A stretch of DNA of 64,000 bases from Marisediminitalea lipolytica (lineage in GTDB: Bacteria; Pseudomonadota; Gammaproteobacteria; Enterobacterales; Alteromonadaceae), in NCBI RefSeq assembly GCF_001758465.1, contig NZ_MJIC01000016.1, forward strand, positions 310,001-374,000. Direction: 5' to 3'. The notes under the pieces were generated by a model, which had not been told where the DNA came from, ran no database searches, and was given only the letters and a program-made list of their open reading frames with translations. Position 1 is the stretch's first letter. Each line of letters opens with the position of its first letter. The position numbers and the translations under genes were made by a program. Positions 14,730-24,164 of the stretch are shown piece after piece.

Positions 14730-15125
14730 ATGACTATTGATATCGCTACGCCGGCCATGTTGTTTCCGGCTATCTCACTATTACTGTTGGCTTATACTAA
14801 CCGTTTTCTCACTCTCGCTTCCTTAATTCGCCATTTCGATAAAGGCGAAGACAGCGAAAGTACCCAGGCACAGATCAAAAACCTCAGAAAACGTATTCAC
14901 TATATAAAACGCATGCAGGAAACCGGCGTATTCAGCTTTTTCCTGTGCGTATTGTCCATGCTGGCCATTTATCTGTCCTATCAGTTGGCGGGTAACTGGT
15001 TATTTGCCGCCAGCCTGGTATTTTTGCTCTACAGCCTGTGGCAGTCCGTACTGGAAATACGGATTTCGCTGGATGCACTGGATGTACATTTACAAGGAAT
15101 GGATCTTGGACGCAAAAAGAAATAG
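14730..15125 (+). CDS. DUF2721 family membrane protein
   Basis: 131 residues. Membrane helix at 10-30, a basic cytoplasmic loop (QIKNLRKRIHYIKRMQET) and two close C-terminal helices (about 70-110). The overall pattern is that of DUF2721: an AMLFPAISLLLLAYTNRFLTLASLIR start and VLEIRISLDALDVHL end. No ribosome site is obvious at this ATG; an in-frame ATG at 14757 would cut the first helix. The role is not known. The next gene (GNAT) begins inside its last codons. Confidence 0.85.
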   Translation: MTIDIATPAMLFPAISLLLLAYTNRFLTLASLIRHFDKGEDSESTQAQIKNLRKRIHYIKRMQETGVFSFFLCVLSMLAIYLSYQLAGNWLFAASLVFLLYSLWQSVLEIRISLDALDVHLQGMDLGRKKK

Positions 15126-15693
15126 CGCTGATATTACTTATACCGAACTGGCCCCGGCACATTTTGCTGATGTGCTCGAACTCGGCAACCGGGTGCAGGG
15201 TGAGGGCTACCTTAACCTTGATAATCTTACCGAGTATTATCATCGCGGTATAAAAGACGATATCAATGCTGGCATCGCGGCGTTCTATCAGGATAAGTTA
15301 GTCGGCTTCAGGCTCACTTTTGCCCAGGGCCAGTGGGATATTGACCAATGGGCGACACCGGCAGAATGGCAGGTACCCTCTGGCGAGGTCTGCTATTTCA
15401 AATGTAATACGGTGGACCCGGCAATGCAGGGTTATGGCATTGGTTCGACTCTACTGAATAAGGCCATTGATGCGGCCCGCCGCCAGGGAAGTTGTGCAGG
15501 CCTTGCGCATATCTGGCTGGCAAGTCCGGGTAACAGCGCCTACCGGTACTTTAGTAAAAATGGCGGTCGGCTGATAAAGAAACACCCCAACAAATGGCAG
15601 TATGCAGCACTGTACGAAGGCTATGATTGCCCCGTTTGTGATGCGTTGTGTGAATGCCTGGCGGCAGAAATGTTGCTGACTTTTGCCGGGTAG
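15106..15693 (+). CDS. GNAT family N-acetyltransferase
   Basis: 195 residues from TTG 15106, favoured because AAGGA (15093-15097) lies 8 bp upstream and because this begins just ahead of the conserved fold. Upstream in-frame ATGs (15004, 15082) would encode unrelated sequence inside the DUF2721 gene. Acetyl-CoA-binding motif A is visible as CNTVDPAMQGYGIGSTLLNKAI (Q/R-x-x-G-x-G/A pattern QGYGIG). It is followed by IWLASPGNSAYRYFSKNGG, typical of the C-terminal GNAT half. A Cys-rich stretch (CPVCDALCECL) closes the protein and could bind metal (inference). Substrate unknown. Confidence 0.8.
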   Translation: MDAKRNSADITYTELAPAHFADVLELGNRVQGEGYLNLDNLTEYYHRGIKDDINAGIAAFYQDKLVGFRLTFAQGQWDIDQWATPAEWQVPSGEVCYFKCNTVDPAMQGYGIGSTLLNKAIDAARRQGSCAGLAHIWLASPGNSAYRYFSKNGGRLIKKHPNKWQYAALYEGYDCPVCDALCECLAAEMLLTFAG

Positions 15694-15708
15694 GACTTAC
15701 AGAAGAGG

Positions 15709-15737
15709 CTGCGCTGCCAGTAGCAGCGCAGTTATAT
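15709..15737. terminator. Convergent hairpin between the GNAT gene and tyrS
   Basis: Perfect 9-bp GC-rich stem CTGCGCTGC / GCAGCGCAG (15709-15717, 15723-15731) with a 5-nt loop. Only modest T-richness follows on either strand, so efficiency is uncertain. Confidence 0.6.
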
Positions 15738-15752
15738 TGCTTTTTGTATAGC

Positions 15753-16967
15753 TTAAGCCAGCGTTACCCGGGCAAATTTGCGCTTACCAACCTGATAAAC
15801 CTTTTCGCCTTTTTCGGTTAACACCAAACGAGTATCAGATACTTTCTCACCGTCGATTTTAACCGCGCCCTGCTTGATCATACGCATGGCGTCTGAGGTA
15901 GACCCAACCAGACCCGCTTCTTTCAGTAAGTTACCGATGGCCATTTCGCCGTCGGTCAGTTCAACAGTGACCTCTGGCATATCATCCGGGATCGCGTTTT
16001 TCTGGAAACGCTGGATAAAATCCTGATGCGCCGCCTCAGCATCTTCTTCGGAATGGAAACGCGCGATAATCTCTTTTGCCAGGGTGATTTTAATGTCGCG
16101 CGGGTTCGCGCCATCAGCCATTTGCTGTTTGAGAGCCGCAATTTCTTCCAGCGGTCGGAAACTCAGCAGATCATAGTAACGCCACATCAGCTCATCAGAA
16201 ATCGACATGATTTTACCAAACATTTCGGTTGGTGCGTCGGTAATACCAATGTAGTTGTTCAGCGACTTCGACATTTTCTGCACGCCGTCGAGGCCTTCCA
16301 GTAATGGCATCATCAATACCACCTGTTGCGACTGTCCCTGCTCTTTTTGCAGCTCACGGCCCATCAACAGGTTAAACCGTTGGTCGGTACCGCCCAGCTC
16401 AACATCGGCTTTAAGCGCAACAGAATCCCAGCCCTGCACCAGCGGATACAGGAATTCATGGATCGCAATAGGCTGCTCATTAGCATAACGCTTTTTAAAA
16501 TCATCCCGTTCCAGCATACGCGCAACGGTCTGACTCGCTGCCAGTTTGATCATGCCAGCCGCGCCCAGCTCGTTCATCCATTCAGAGTTAAAACGAATCT
16601 GGGTTTTTTCCGGGTCCAGGATCTTAAACACTTGTTGCTGATAGGTTTCAGCGTTAGCAAGTACTTGCTCTTTAGTTAGTGGTTTGCGGGTAACGTTTTT
16701 GCCGGTTGGATCGCCAATTAAACCGGTAAAATCCCCAATCAGGAATACCACATTGTGACCCAGTTGCTGGAAAGCGCGCATTTTATTGATCAAAACGGTG
16801 TGACCTAAATGCAAGTCAGGCGCCGTTGGATCGAAGCCGGCTTTAATGGTCAGGGGCTTACCTGACTTCAGTTTTTCAATTAGCGCGTCTTCGGGCAAAA
16901 TTTCATCGGTACCCCGTTTAATTTCGGCCAGGGCGGCTTGCCAGTCACTCATTTTATTGGTTTCCAT
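15753..16967 (-). CDS. tyrS: Tyrosyl-tRNA synthetase
   Basis: Charges tRNA-Tyr in the cytosol. 404 residues, class I synthetase of the shorter bacterial TyrS type. The HIGH-like motif is HLGHTV (in [15 protein letters not shown]) and the KMSKS loop is exact ([11 protein letters not shown]). The C-terminal S4 RNA-binding domain is present ([16 protein letters not shown]). It diverges from mepM over 170 bp, an arrangement familiar in gammaproteobacteria. The first Met (METNKM) or the Met at residue 6 could be the start. Confidence 0.97.
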   Translation of the reverse strand: METNKMSDWQAALAEIKRGTDEILPEDALIEKLKSGKPLTIKAGFDPTAPDLHLGHTVLINKMRAFQQLGHNVVFLIGDFTGLIGDPTGKNVTRKPLTKEQVLANAETYQQQVFKILDPEKTQIRFNSEWMNELGAAGMIKLAASQTVARMLERDDFKKRYANEQPIAIHEFLYPLVQGWDSVALKADVELGGTDQRFNLLMGRELQKEQGQSQQVVLMMPLLEGLDGVQKMSKSLNNYIGITDAPTEMFGKIMSISDELMWRYYDLLSFRPLEEIAALKQQMADGANPRDIKITLAKEIIARFHSEEDAEAAHQDFIQRFQKNAIPDDMPEVTVELTDGEMAIGNLLKEAGLVGSTSDAMRMIKQGAVKIDGEKVSDTRLVLTEKGEKVYQVGKRKFARVTLA

Positions 16968-17137
16968 CTAACTTCATTCTGGGCGGGCATTTTACGCGCG
17001 CAAACCGCCTATTTAAACCCTTTATGTGCTTTATCCACGCCGGATCGCGATAATTTGCCCATTTACTCGCATATTCGTCGTAATTTTATTCACCGCCACT
17101 AGCATATCGGCCCTGAAACCGCTATTCTCATGCTGTT

Positions 17138-18454
17138 ATGAGAAAGATATTTACACCTCAGTTACTCACTGATTTATTTAAGCAAATGCCGCGGCCTCAC
17201 CGCATTGGTCTGGCTGCTGCCAGCGCTTTTGTTGGTTTACTCATTTTGCTCCCTTCTGAGAAGGTCGAAGCATCGCGGCATACCGAATCACTTATCCTGG
17301 AAACCGGTAAACGTTACCCACTGTCGATTTCAGTCGCCGAATCCGAAGTTATCAGCGAACTGGATGACGAGCCGCAATGGCAAACCTTTAAGGTAAAAAG
17401 CGGCGACACTCTGGCCAAAATTTTTAAACGAGCAGGCCTGAGTCCCAAAGATACTTATGCAGTAAGCCATGCTGGCGAACAAGCAAAAACCCTGGTTACG
17501 CTGTTACCCGGCGATAAACTGGACCTGAACGTCATCAACAATCAGTTTGCCGGATTGCGCTACGCGCTATCGCCCACCGATACACTGTATATCGAACCCC
17601 AGGCAGACAGTAACGACCTGGTCTCCCGCATCGACACCAAGGCGGTAGAGGTCAGATACAACTTTGCCCAGGGCGAGATTACCTCAAGTTTCTGGAATGC
17701 AGGCGTTGCCGCAGGCCTGACCGACAATCAGATTATGCATCTGGCCAGTATCTTTGGCTGGGATATCGACTTCGCGATGGAAATTCGATCCGGCGATAGT
17801 TTTAATGTGGTGTTTGAAGAGCGCTATATCGACGGCGAATTTGTTGGCTATGGTGACATTGTCGCTGCCGAGTTTGTCAATCAGGGCGATATGTTTCAGG
17901 CAATTCAGCACGAAGACGGCAACTATTACACCCCGCAAGGTCGCAGCATGCGTAAGAGCTTCCTGCGTGCACCGATTAATTTTAAATATGTCAGCTCCAA
18001 TTTTAGTAAAGCTCGCTTTCACCCGGTGCAGAAACGCTGGAAAGCTCACCGTGGTACTGACTACGTAGCGGCTGTGGGTACGCCAGTTATGGCCGCAGGC
18101 GATGGTAAGGTCATCGAAGCTGGCTACAACAAATTTAACGGTAATTACGTGTTTATTCAGCATGGCGAAAAGTACGTTACCAAGTATCTGCATTTTAAAA
18201 AGAAAGCTGTTAAGAAGGGTGAGACCGTAAAACAAGGGCAAACCGTTGGTTATCTTGGCAGTACAGGTATGGCCTCGGGTCCGCACCTGCACTATGAGTT
18301 TCTTGTTGACGGCGTCCACCGTAATCCGCGAACGGTAGATTTACCTAAGGCCCGCCCTATTGCAGCCAGTCAGCGCAGTGCATTTAACCAGATTGCACAA
18401 CAGCGACTCGCTCAGCTAAATACCTCGCGGCGTATTATGTTGGCTATGAAATAG
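17138..18454 (+). CDS. mepM: M23 family murein DD-endopeptidase (MepM-like)
   Basis: Cell-wall hydrolase that cuts D-Ala-mDAP cross-links so new strands can be inserted. 438 residues. One N-terminal membrane anchor (about 22-40), a LysM/OapA-like domain (WQTFKVKSGDTLAKIFKRAGL, about 80-150), a linker domain, and the LytM/M23 zinc domain with H304-x3-D308 (HRGTD) and the HLH pair H383/H385 (PHLHYEF). All catalytic ligands are present. anmK starts 3 bp after its stop, joining cross-link cutting with recycling of anhydro-muropeptides. Confidence 0.94.
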   Translation: MRKIFTPQLLTDLFKQMPRPHRIGLAAASAFVGLLILLPSEKVEASRHTESLILETGKRYPLSISVAESEVISELDDEPQWQTFKVKSGDTLAKIFKRAGLSPKDTYAVSHAGEQAKTLVTLLPGDKLDLNVINNQFAGLRYALSPTDTLYIEPQADSNDLVSRIDTKAVEVRYNFAQGEITSSFWNAGVAAGLTDNQIMHLASIFGWDIDFAMEIRSGDSFNVVFEERYIDGEFVGYGDIVAAEFVNQGDMFQAIQHEDGNYYTPQGRSMRKSFLRAPINFKYVSSNFSKARFHPVQKRWKAHRGTDYVAAVGTPVMAAGDGKVIEAGYNKFNGNYVFIQHGEKYVTKYLHFKKKAVKKGETVKQGQTVGYLGSTGMASGPHLHYEFLVDGVHRNPRTVDLPKARPIAASQRSAFNQIAQQRLAQLNTSRRIMLAMK

Positions 18455-18457
18455 TTC

Positions 18458-19585
18458 ATGGCCTACTTTATTGGTGTAATGTCAGGGACCAGCATGGATG
18501 GCGTGGATGCCATCCTTACTGATATTACTGATACCGCCATCGCGCCCATTGCGGCCGTCTCTGTTCCCTACCCGGAAGAACTCCTCGACCAGCTTCATCA
18601 ACTATGCATTATCAGTCCTAACGAGATAAATCACCTCGGCCAGGCAGACCGGGCTGTGGCTAAAGTATTCGCTCAGGCGGTTAATAAGTTAATTGCTGAG
18701 CGGCAGTTATCACCGGCTGACATTCGTGCTGTTGGTTCCCACGGCCAAACCGTTCGCCACTATCCGGATGGTCCTCCAGGAACATCAGGCGAAAACGGTT
18801 TTACCCTGCAGATTGGCGATCCAGGCACTATTGCCGCCCTTACCGGCATCGATGTCGTTGCCGATTTTCGTCGTAAGGATATTGCTTTTGGTGGTCAGGG
18901 TGCACCGCTGGTCCCCGCCTTTCACGCGGCAAAGTTTGCCAAAGCCGGCCACAATCGGGTCATTGTCAATATTGGCGGTTTTGCTAACCTTACGGTGTTG
19001 CGAGGTCTGGATAGCAGCGCAATTAAAGGATTTGATACCGGCCCCGGCAATGTTCTGATGGACGCCTGGTGTCGCAAACACCGTAATACACTTTACGATG
19101 TAGATGGACACTGGGCAGCATCAGGCAAGGTTTATCAGCCGCTGCTCAATAGTATGCTGGCAGACGGCTATTTTGCTCAGACAGGCCCAAAGAGTACCGG
19201 CCGGGAACATTTTAATCTGACCTGGCTGCAGCAGCATTTGCAGGCATTGGATACTGACCTGGCACCACAAGACGTGCAGGCTACCTTACTGGCACTGACT
19301 GCCACGACTATTGCTAAAGCCATTGAACAACAGGACCGGATAGAGCAATGCTTCGTTTGTGGCGGTGGCGCTTTTAACAAAACGCTAATAGCTAAGCTAA
19401 AAGAACTGTTACCACAAATCTCTGTCGCGGCAACAGACAACCTCGATCTGCACCCTCAGTGGGTAGAAGGTGTTGCCTTTGCATGGCTGGCCTGGGCATA
19501 TATGCACCGTGTACCAGGCAACGTACCCAGTGTAACTGGCGCATCCAGAGCCGTAGTTCTGGGTAACCTGACACTGGCTGACTAA
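18458..19585 (+). CDS. anmK: Anhydro-N-acetylmuramic acid kinase
   Basis: Phosphorylates and opens 1,6-anhydro-MurNAc to MurNAc-6-P in peptidoglycan recycling. 375 residues. Family hallmarks: FIGVMSGTSMDGVDA near the start, VADFRRKDIAFGGQGAPLVP, the glycine motif VNIGGFANLT, FDTGPGNVLMD and the sugar-kinase CGGGAFNK. Full length. Translationally close to mepM (3-bp gap). The Lrp-type regulator follows 27 bp later and may be read through from this operon. Confidence 0.97.
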   Translation: MAYFIGVMSGTSMDGVDAILTDITDTAIAPIAAVSVPYPEELLDQLHQLCIISPNEINHLGQADRAVAKVFAQAVNKLIAERQLSPADIRAVGSHGQTVRHYPDGPPGTSGENGFTLQIGDPGTIAALTGIDVVADFRRKDIAFGGQGAPLVPAFHAAKFAKAGHNRVIVNIGGFANLTVLRGLDSSAIKGFDTGPGNVLMDAWCRKHRNTLYDVDGHWAASGKVYQPLLNSMLADGYFAQTGPKSTGREHFNLTWLQQHLQALDTDLAPQDVQATLLALTATTIAKAIEQQDRIEQCFVCGGGAFNKTLIAKLKELLPQISVAATDNLDLHPQWVEGVAFAWLAWAYMHRVPGNVPSVTGASRAVVLGNLTLAD

Positions 19586-19612
19586 TAACAAAGGTTCCCG
19601 GAGATAGCTGCC

Positions 19613-20077
19613 ATGCGCAAACTCGATGACACCGACATTGCCATTCTGGCCAGCCTGTTTAAGGATCCCTGTATTACCAACAAAGCCATTGCCAGTCAGG
19701 TTGATCTGGCACCATCGTCCTGCCTGGAACGAATCAAACGGCTGCAGAATGAAGGAATAATTTTAGGTGCCAGCAGTAAGCTGAATTACAACTTACTCGG
19801 TGGTCATATTCAGGCCATGGTGGCCGTTCGGCTCGCCTCTCACAACCGTGATACGGTTGCCCGTTTCCAGCAGGAACTGGTTAGCCAGAAAGAAGTATTA
19901 AGTGTCTTTCATATGGGCGGTGAGAATGACTTTCTGCTTCACGTATGCGTGCCCGACGCATTACATTTGCGGGATTTTATTTTTACCCAGGTTACCGGGC
20001 GCGACGAAGTGATCCACGTGGAAACAACCCTTATTTACGACCACGTGACCAGCACCTCTCTGCCCTTCTTCGGCTAA
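19613..20077 (+). CDS. Lrp/AsnC family transcriptional regulator
   Basis: 154 residues. N-terminal winged helix-turn-helix (DDTDIAILASLFKDPCITNKAIASQVDLAPSSCLERIKRL split over residues 4-44) and a C-terminal RAM domain (VAVRLASHNRDTVARF ... VLSVFHMGGENDFLLHV) for ligand binding and oligomerisation. CGGAG ribosome site. Neighbours are metabolic enzymes of amino-acid or keto-acid type. A pair of 11-bp palindromes at 23121-23162 has the look of an Lrp-family operator, so this may be the local regulator (inference). Confidence 0.9.
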   Translation: MRKLDDTDIAILASLFKDPCITNKAIASQVDLAPSSCLERIKRLQNEGIILGASSKLNYNLLGGHIQAMVAVRLASHNRDTVARFQQELVSQKEVLSVFHMGGENDFLLHVCVPDALHLRDFIFTQVTGRDEVIHVETTLIYDHVTSTSLPFFG

Positions 20078-20139
20078 TCTAAAAGCCGCGAATTCCCGTA
20101 ATTATTGCAACAAGCGCAATTACAAGGAGATATAAATTC

Positions 20140-21264
20140 ATGGCTTTAGCGCACTTACTCTCGCCAGTAACCTTTGCCGGTAACCCCCTTAAAAATCGCA
20201 TGGTCCTTGCTCCCCTGACCCGCGGGCGTGCGGGGCCAGACCGGGTACCTAACAAAGTTATGGGCGACTATTATGTTCAACGGGCTTGCGGCGGTTTGCT
20301 GATTACCGAAGCCACCAGCATATCACCGGAAGGTAACGGCTGGGTTGATGCACCGGGCATCTATACCAGTGAAATGACAGCAGCATGGCGCAGTATCACC
20401 GAGCGGGTGCACAACGCTGGCAGCCGGATCGTTCTGCAAATGTGGCATACCGGACGGGCTTCACACAGTGATTTTCATCAGGGTAAATTACCCTTCTCGG
20501 CTTCTGCTATTGCCATTGGTGACGGCAGTAGCATTCATACTCCTGCGGGCAAAAAGCCTTTTGAAGTGCCGCAGGCAATGAGCGTTGAAGATATTAAGCG
20601 CACCGTTGAAGACTATCGCAAGGCTGCGCAAAACGCCAAAGAGGCGGGGTTTGATGGCATCGAGGTCCATGCCGCTAACGGTTACCTGATTAACCAGTTT
20701 CTGGATAGCCGCAGCAACCAGCGCGAAGATGACTACGGTGCCAGTCTGGAAAATCGCTATCGCTTTTTAGCCGAAGTTATGCAGGCGGTACTGGACGTGT
20801 GGCCAGCGGAAAAAGTTGGCGTGCGTCTCTCCCCTAACGGGATGTTTAATGATATGGGGGCTGATGATTACAAGGAAACTTACCTGTTTGTGGCAGACAA
20901 GCTTAACCAGCTCAACATTGGCTACCTGCACATTATGGATGGCCTCGCCTTTGGTTTTCATGAGCGCGGTGAGCCCATGACATTGCAAGAGTTCCGCCAT
21001 GTATTTAATGGTCTGTTGATAGGCAATTGCGGCTACGACAAAGATACCGCGGAGCAGCGCATTGCCGGTGGCGAGGCTGATATGATCGCATTTGGCCGCC
21101 CGTGGATCAGCAACCCGGATCTGCCGGTAAGGTTTGCCAGGGATTACCCCCTTGCGCCCTGTGACGATATGAGTCACTGGTATGGTGGTGGCGCTCAGGG
21201 TTACAGCGACTACCCGTCCTATGAGGAAGCCAGCGGAATCGGTGAAGCCAGTAAGTTAGTGTGA
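20140..21264 (+). CDS. Old Yellow Enzyme family alkene reductase
   Basis: FMN-dependent NAD(P)H ene-reductase of the NemA/OYE group, reducing activated C=C bonds or nitro-esters; physiological substrate unknown. 374 residues. Motifs: NRMVLAPLTRGRA at the FMN site, QMWHTGRASH, EVHAANGYLINQFLD (contains the His/Asn substrate pair in HAANGYL), RSNQREDDYGGS-like SNQREDDYGASLENR, and the phosphate-binding ADMIAFGRPWISNPDL. Strong AAGGAG ribosome site. A weak inverted repeat ATTGC...GCAAT lies just upstream (around 20103-20121). Closed by a terminator. Confidence 0.94.
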   Translation: MALAHLLSPVTFAGNPLKNRMVLAPLTRGRAGPDRVPNKVMGDYYVQRACGGLLITEATSISPEGNGWVDAPGIYTSEMTAAWRSITERVHNAGSRIVLQMWHTGRASHSDFHQGKLPFSASAIAIGDGSSIHTPAGKKPFEVPQAMSVEDIKRTVEDYRKAAQNAKEAGFDGIEVHAANGYLINQFLDSRSNQREDDYGASLENRYRFLAEVMQAVLDVWPAEKVGVRLSPNGMFNDMGADDYKETYLFVADKLNQLNIGYLHIMDGLAFGFHERGEPMTLQEFRHVFNGLLIGNCGYDKDTAEQRIAGGEADMIAFGRPWISNPDLPVRFARDYPLAPCDDMSHWYGGGAQGYSDYPSYEEASGIGEASKLV

Positions 21265-21284
21265 TTACTCCCCGAGGCAATATC

Positions 21285-21311
21285 AGGAGTGCTTATTAGC
21301 ACTCCTTTTTT
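21285..21311. terminator. Terminator after the alkene reductase gene
   Basis: Perfect 8-bp stem AGGAGTGC / GCACTCCT with a 6-nt loop, then a six-T run on the + strand. It lies between convergent genes. Confidence 0.9.
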
Positions 21312-21315
21312 GTGG

Positions 21316-23097
21316 CTATTTAAGCTTATCAGCCAGACTCTGTTGCGATGCATGATGCTGGGCATAGACGTCCGCGGCGACCCGTTGATACATTTCATCC
21401 AGACGTTCGGCGGACATAAACTGCTCACTGAATCCCGGGTGTACGGGGTCAATTGCCTGGCGCAGGGCCAACACAAAATGAGCAATTAATGCTTTGACAC
21501 AGTCACACCCCATGGCAATTCGCATTGTGGTTAAGCCAATACCGGCTTTGCGTTGTTCTTCACGGCTCATTTCAGAATGTGAGGTTAACGCCGGACACAG
21601 GATTAGCGTATTCGTCTGACCAATACTGATTTGGTGACCAAAAGCCGGTTCCAGTGAATCGAAAAAGCGACTGAATTGCACTCTGTCCAGTTCCGGCAAA
21701 TTAAGCTCGGCGGTAAACAATGCCGTAGGCCAGCCATTTGTGTGCAATCGCTCGCGCAGGCCAGCATTGTCATGTTGACTGAGGGCGTGACTATTAACGT
21801 TAATAAGCGGATGCGAGTCGAGATAGTGAGTAAAAACCCGGGTATTTATTACCTTAGTCAGCATGCGCTGAGTGAGTGTTTTCATACCGGTCAGCACATC
21901 AAAGGCTTTTTCCGAATCCAAAAACGCGCCCTTTATATAATAGACATCCCAAAATAAGGTTTGCGACCAATCTACGCCATTACACTGGCTGCCCTTGGGT
22001 TGGAACATGCGATGATTTTCACCAATCACGACTCCGGCCGTAGTGGTACCGGTACCGCAAATGTCCTTGGTGTAACTATGCACCAGATAATCCGGCCGAG
22101 ACATTTTATCCGGATGCTGCAGGGGCTGGTGTAATACAGGCGTCGCCAGCGTAGAATCCAGCATCACCAACAGGTTTTGAGCGTGGGCCAGTTGGCAGAT
22201 CGCCGGCACATCCAGAATCAGTCCATGAGGGTTACAGGGTGATTCAATATAGACATGCAACTGACTGCCGGCAGCCAGCTTATCAGCGTATTTGCTTTGA
22301 ACATCGCTCAGATGACGGGCAAAGTCATCCCCGGTATAACCGTCGAACCAGGCCAGGCTGACAGCCATGCGGTTTTGTCGCGCAAAATAGTCATGCAGGA
22401 GCTGATAAACACCACCATACACATTACGTGACACGATTAAGATATCGCCGTGATTCAGCACATTAGACAGCAGCGCATCAATCGCCGCCATACCGGAGTT
22501 AAAGTTCCAGGCCAGATAAGACGAGGCATGCTCACCGGCTTCCAAATCCACAATGGCGTTGGCCAGAGAAATATTGGTGGGGTTCATTAACCGGCTGTAA
22601 ATCTGATGCGTTGACTCCTTGCCTTCAAAAGCATCAGCAATCCATTCTGTGCAGGCGTAGACATAAGTGGCCGTTTTTACCACCGCCGGAGTGGCTGAAA
22701 ATAACGCTGGTACATTATCAAAAATTGGATAGTGCTGAGGGGCTGATTTATTCAGGCTCTGCCAGGTTTGGCGAAACGGATTTTGCAAGGTATCCAGTAC
22801 CTTGGCAATTTGAAACGACAAAAACTTTTTAGCATTGAAATAGCTCAGCTTATCGGTTTGATCTAACCTTTCAAGGGTATCTCGTGTAACCTGCCAGAGT
22901 TGTTGGACACCTTGTTGTGCACCATAAAGGTGGCGAGCCGTTTCGGCCAGGGCTTCACCGTACTGGCTATCTGCACTAATGCCAAAGTGTTGTAGCTGCT
23001 CCTGTACCAGCTGTTCCACCGACGTTGCGTCGGTAGTATGACGACGCGGCGACAATGTTCGGCAATTATCAACAGCAAGAGATTGGTTTGATTTCAT
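21316..23097 (-). CDS. Cys/Met-metabolism PLP enzyme with a long N-terminal extension
   Basis: 593 residues, against about 400 for cystathionine gamma-synthase/methionine gamma-lyase relatives. The C-terminal about 440 residues are of that fold: YSRLMNPTNISLANAIVDLE (Y-R--NPT-- motif), LDSTLATPVLHQPLQHP and the PLP lysine K344 in SYTKDICGTGTTTAGVV. The first about 130 residues (helical, Gln-rich) match nothing I recognise. Substrate specificity cannot be called: it could be a lyase on methionine or another sulfur amino acid, or an unusual transferase. It diverges from a D-2-hydroxyacid dehydrogenase gene, sharing a 101-bp promoter region with two palindromes. Confidence 0.78.
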   Translation of the reverse strand: MKSNQSLAVDNCRTLSPRRHTTDATSVEQLVQEQLQHFGISADSQYGEALAETARHLYGAQQGVQQLWQVTRDTLERLDQTDKLSYFNAKKFLSFQIAKVLDTLQNPFRQTWQSLNKSAPQHYPIFDNVPALFSATPAVVKTATYVYACTEWIADAFEGKESTHQIYSRLMNPTNISLANAIVDLEAGEHASSYLAWNFNSGMAAIDALLSNVLNHGDILIVSRNVYGGVYQLLHDYFARQNRMAVSLAWFDGYTGDDFARHLSDVQSKYADKLAAGSQLHVYIESPCNPHGLILDVPAICQLAHAQNLLVMLDSTLATPVLHQPLQHPDKMSRPDYLVHSYTKDICGTGTTTAGVVIGENHRMFQPKGSQCNGVDWSQTLFWDVYYIKGAFLDSEKAFDVLTGMKTLTQRMLTKVINTRVFTHYLDSHPLINVNSHALSQHDNAGLRERLHTNGWPTALFTAELNLPELDRVQFSRFFDSLEPAFGHQISIGQTNTLILCPALTSHSEMSREEQRKAGIGLTTMRIAMGCDCVKALIAHFVLALRQAIDPVHPGFSEQFMSAERLDEMYQRVAADVYAQHHASQQSLADKLK

Positions 23098-23120
23098 TAC
23101 AACTCCTTATTCTTTTTTCT

Positions 23121-23162
23121 GAATATAATTCGGAAATAAAAATAAAATAAGGAATTTAATTC
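23121..23162. promoter_or_regulatory. Paired palindromic operator candidate (GAATWTAATTC x2)
   Basis: Two 11-bp near-perfect palindromes, GAATATAATTC (23121-23131) and GAATTTAATTC (23152-23162), lie 31 bp apart centre to centre, about three helical turns on the same face. They occupy the shared promoter of the divergent PLP-enzyme and dehydrogenase genes. AT-rich phased repeats are typical of Lrp/AsnC-type sites, and such a regulator is encoded at 19613. The link is inference. Confidence 0.5.
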
Positions 23163-23198
23163 ACATAAAAATCACATAAAGGAAACTTTTCTTTACTT

Positions 23199-24164
23199 AT
23201 GACAACACAGTCTCCTGCCAGTTTAACCTGGAAACTTGGTATTTTAAGTCGGGACTACCAGCAGTACGCCGCACTGCTGACCCCTTTGCTACCAGACAAC
23301 GTGACGCTGTGTAGCAGCACTAACGATCCATCACAGTTTGATACCCACGGGATACAACTGGCCTTAGGCGATCCGGATTTACTGGCACAGATTGTTGAGC
23401 AGTGTCACGAACTACGCTGGATCCAATCCACTTTTGCCGGTAATGCGCCGCTGCTGAGGGCCGCAAAACGGGATTACCAGCTCACCGGAGTAAAAGGCAT
23501 ATTCGACCAGCAAATGCGCGAATATGTATTCTCTTATTTGCTGTACTTTGCCCGCAACCTGGAAGCTTTTAATCTTGCCCGACATAAAACCACAAATAAG
23601 TGGCACCCACCCGCGTTTGACGAACTGGCAGGTAAAACACTGGGAATTGCCGGAGCAGGAGATATAGCTGCAGGTTTGGTAGATGTTGCCACCCTTTTTG
23701 GTATGCAAGTGATAGGTCTTAATCGCAGCGGCACGGCCACGGCAGACTATGCAAAAATATACCGACCAGAAGAAAAACTGACCTTCGCCAGCCAGTGTGA
23801 CTACCTGTTGAGCCTGCTGCCGGATACCCTCGCCACCAGGCATTTTATTGATGACGCTTTATTGCAGGCCTTGCCGGCTCACTGCGTACTGATAAACGCG
23901 GGGCGGGGTATTACGATTGACGATGAGGCTTTAATTAATGCTTTGTCTACAAAGCAGATTAGCGCGGCGGTGCTGGATGTCTTTGTTGATGAACCCTTAC
24001 CCGATGAACACCCCTACTGGGCACTGCCCAATGCCTATATTACCCAGCATACCGCTGCCATTTCCCGGGAGGCTGACGTGGCGGTAATTTTTAAAGGTAA
24101 CCTGATACGTTTTTTAGAAGCACAACCGCTGATTTATGCCTTTGATTTTGACAAGGGCTACTAA
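23199..24164 (+). CDS. D-2-hydroxyacid dehydrogenase (NAD-binding, GhrA-like)
   Basis: 321 residues. NAD(P)-dependent reductase of 2-keto acids. The Rossmann motif is slightly altered (LGIAGAGDIAAGLVDVATLFGMQVIGLNRS; GAGDIA in place of GxGxxG). Catalytic residues are visible: the Arg in INAGRGITIDD, the Glu in VFVDEPLPDEHPYW and the His in TQHTAAISR. AAGGAAA lies upstream of the ATG. Divergent from the PLP enzyme, which suggests a pathway in which an amino acid yields a 2-keto acid that is then reduced (inference). Confidence 0.87.
   Translation: MTTQSPASLTWKLGILSRDYQQYAALLTPLLPDNVTLCSSTNDPSQFDTHGIQLALGDPDLLAQIVEQCHELRWIQSTFAGNAPLLRAAKRDYQLTGVKGIFDQQMREYVFSYLLYFARNLEAFNLARHKTTNKWHPPAFDELAGKTLGIAGAGDIAAGLVDVATLFGMQVIGLNRSGTATADYAKIYRPEEKLTFASQCDYLLSLLPDTLATRHFIDDALLQALPAHCVLINAGRGITIDDEALINALSTKQISAAVLDVFVDEPLPDEHPYWALPNAYITQHTAAISREADVAVIFKGNLIRFLEAQPLIYAFDFDKGY

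Noticed and set aside
17684-18319. 211-codon minus-strand frame inside mepM
   Set aside because: Overlaps the catalytic domain of a clear gene on the other strand; composition follows the sense codons.
23534-23843. Minus-strand frames inside the dehydrogenase gene
   Set aside because: Shadows with no start signal; the plus-strand gene has full family motifs.
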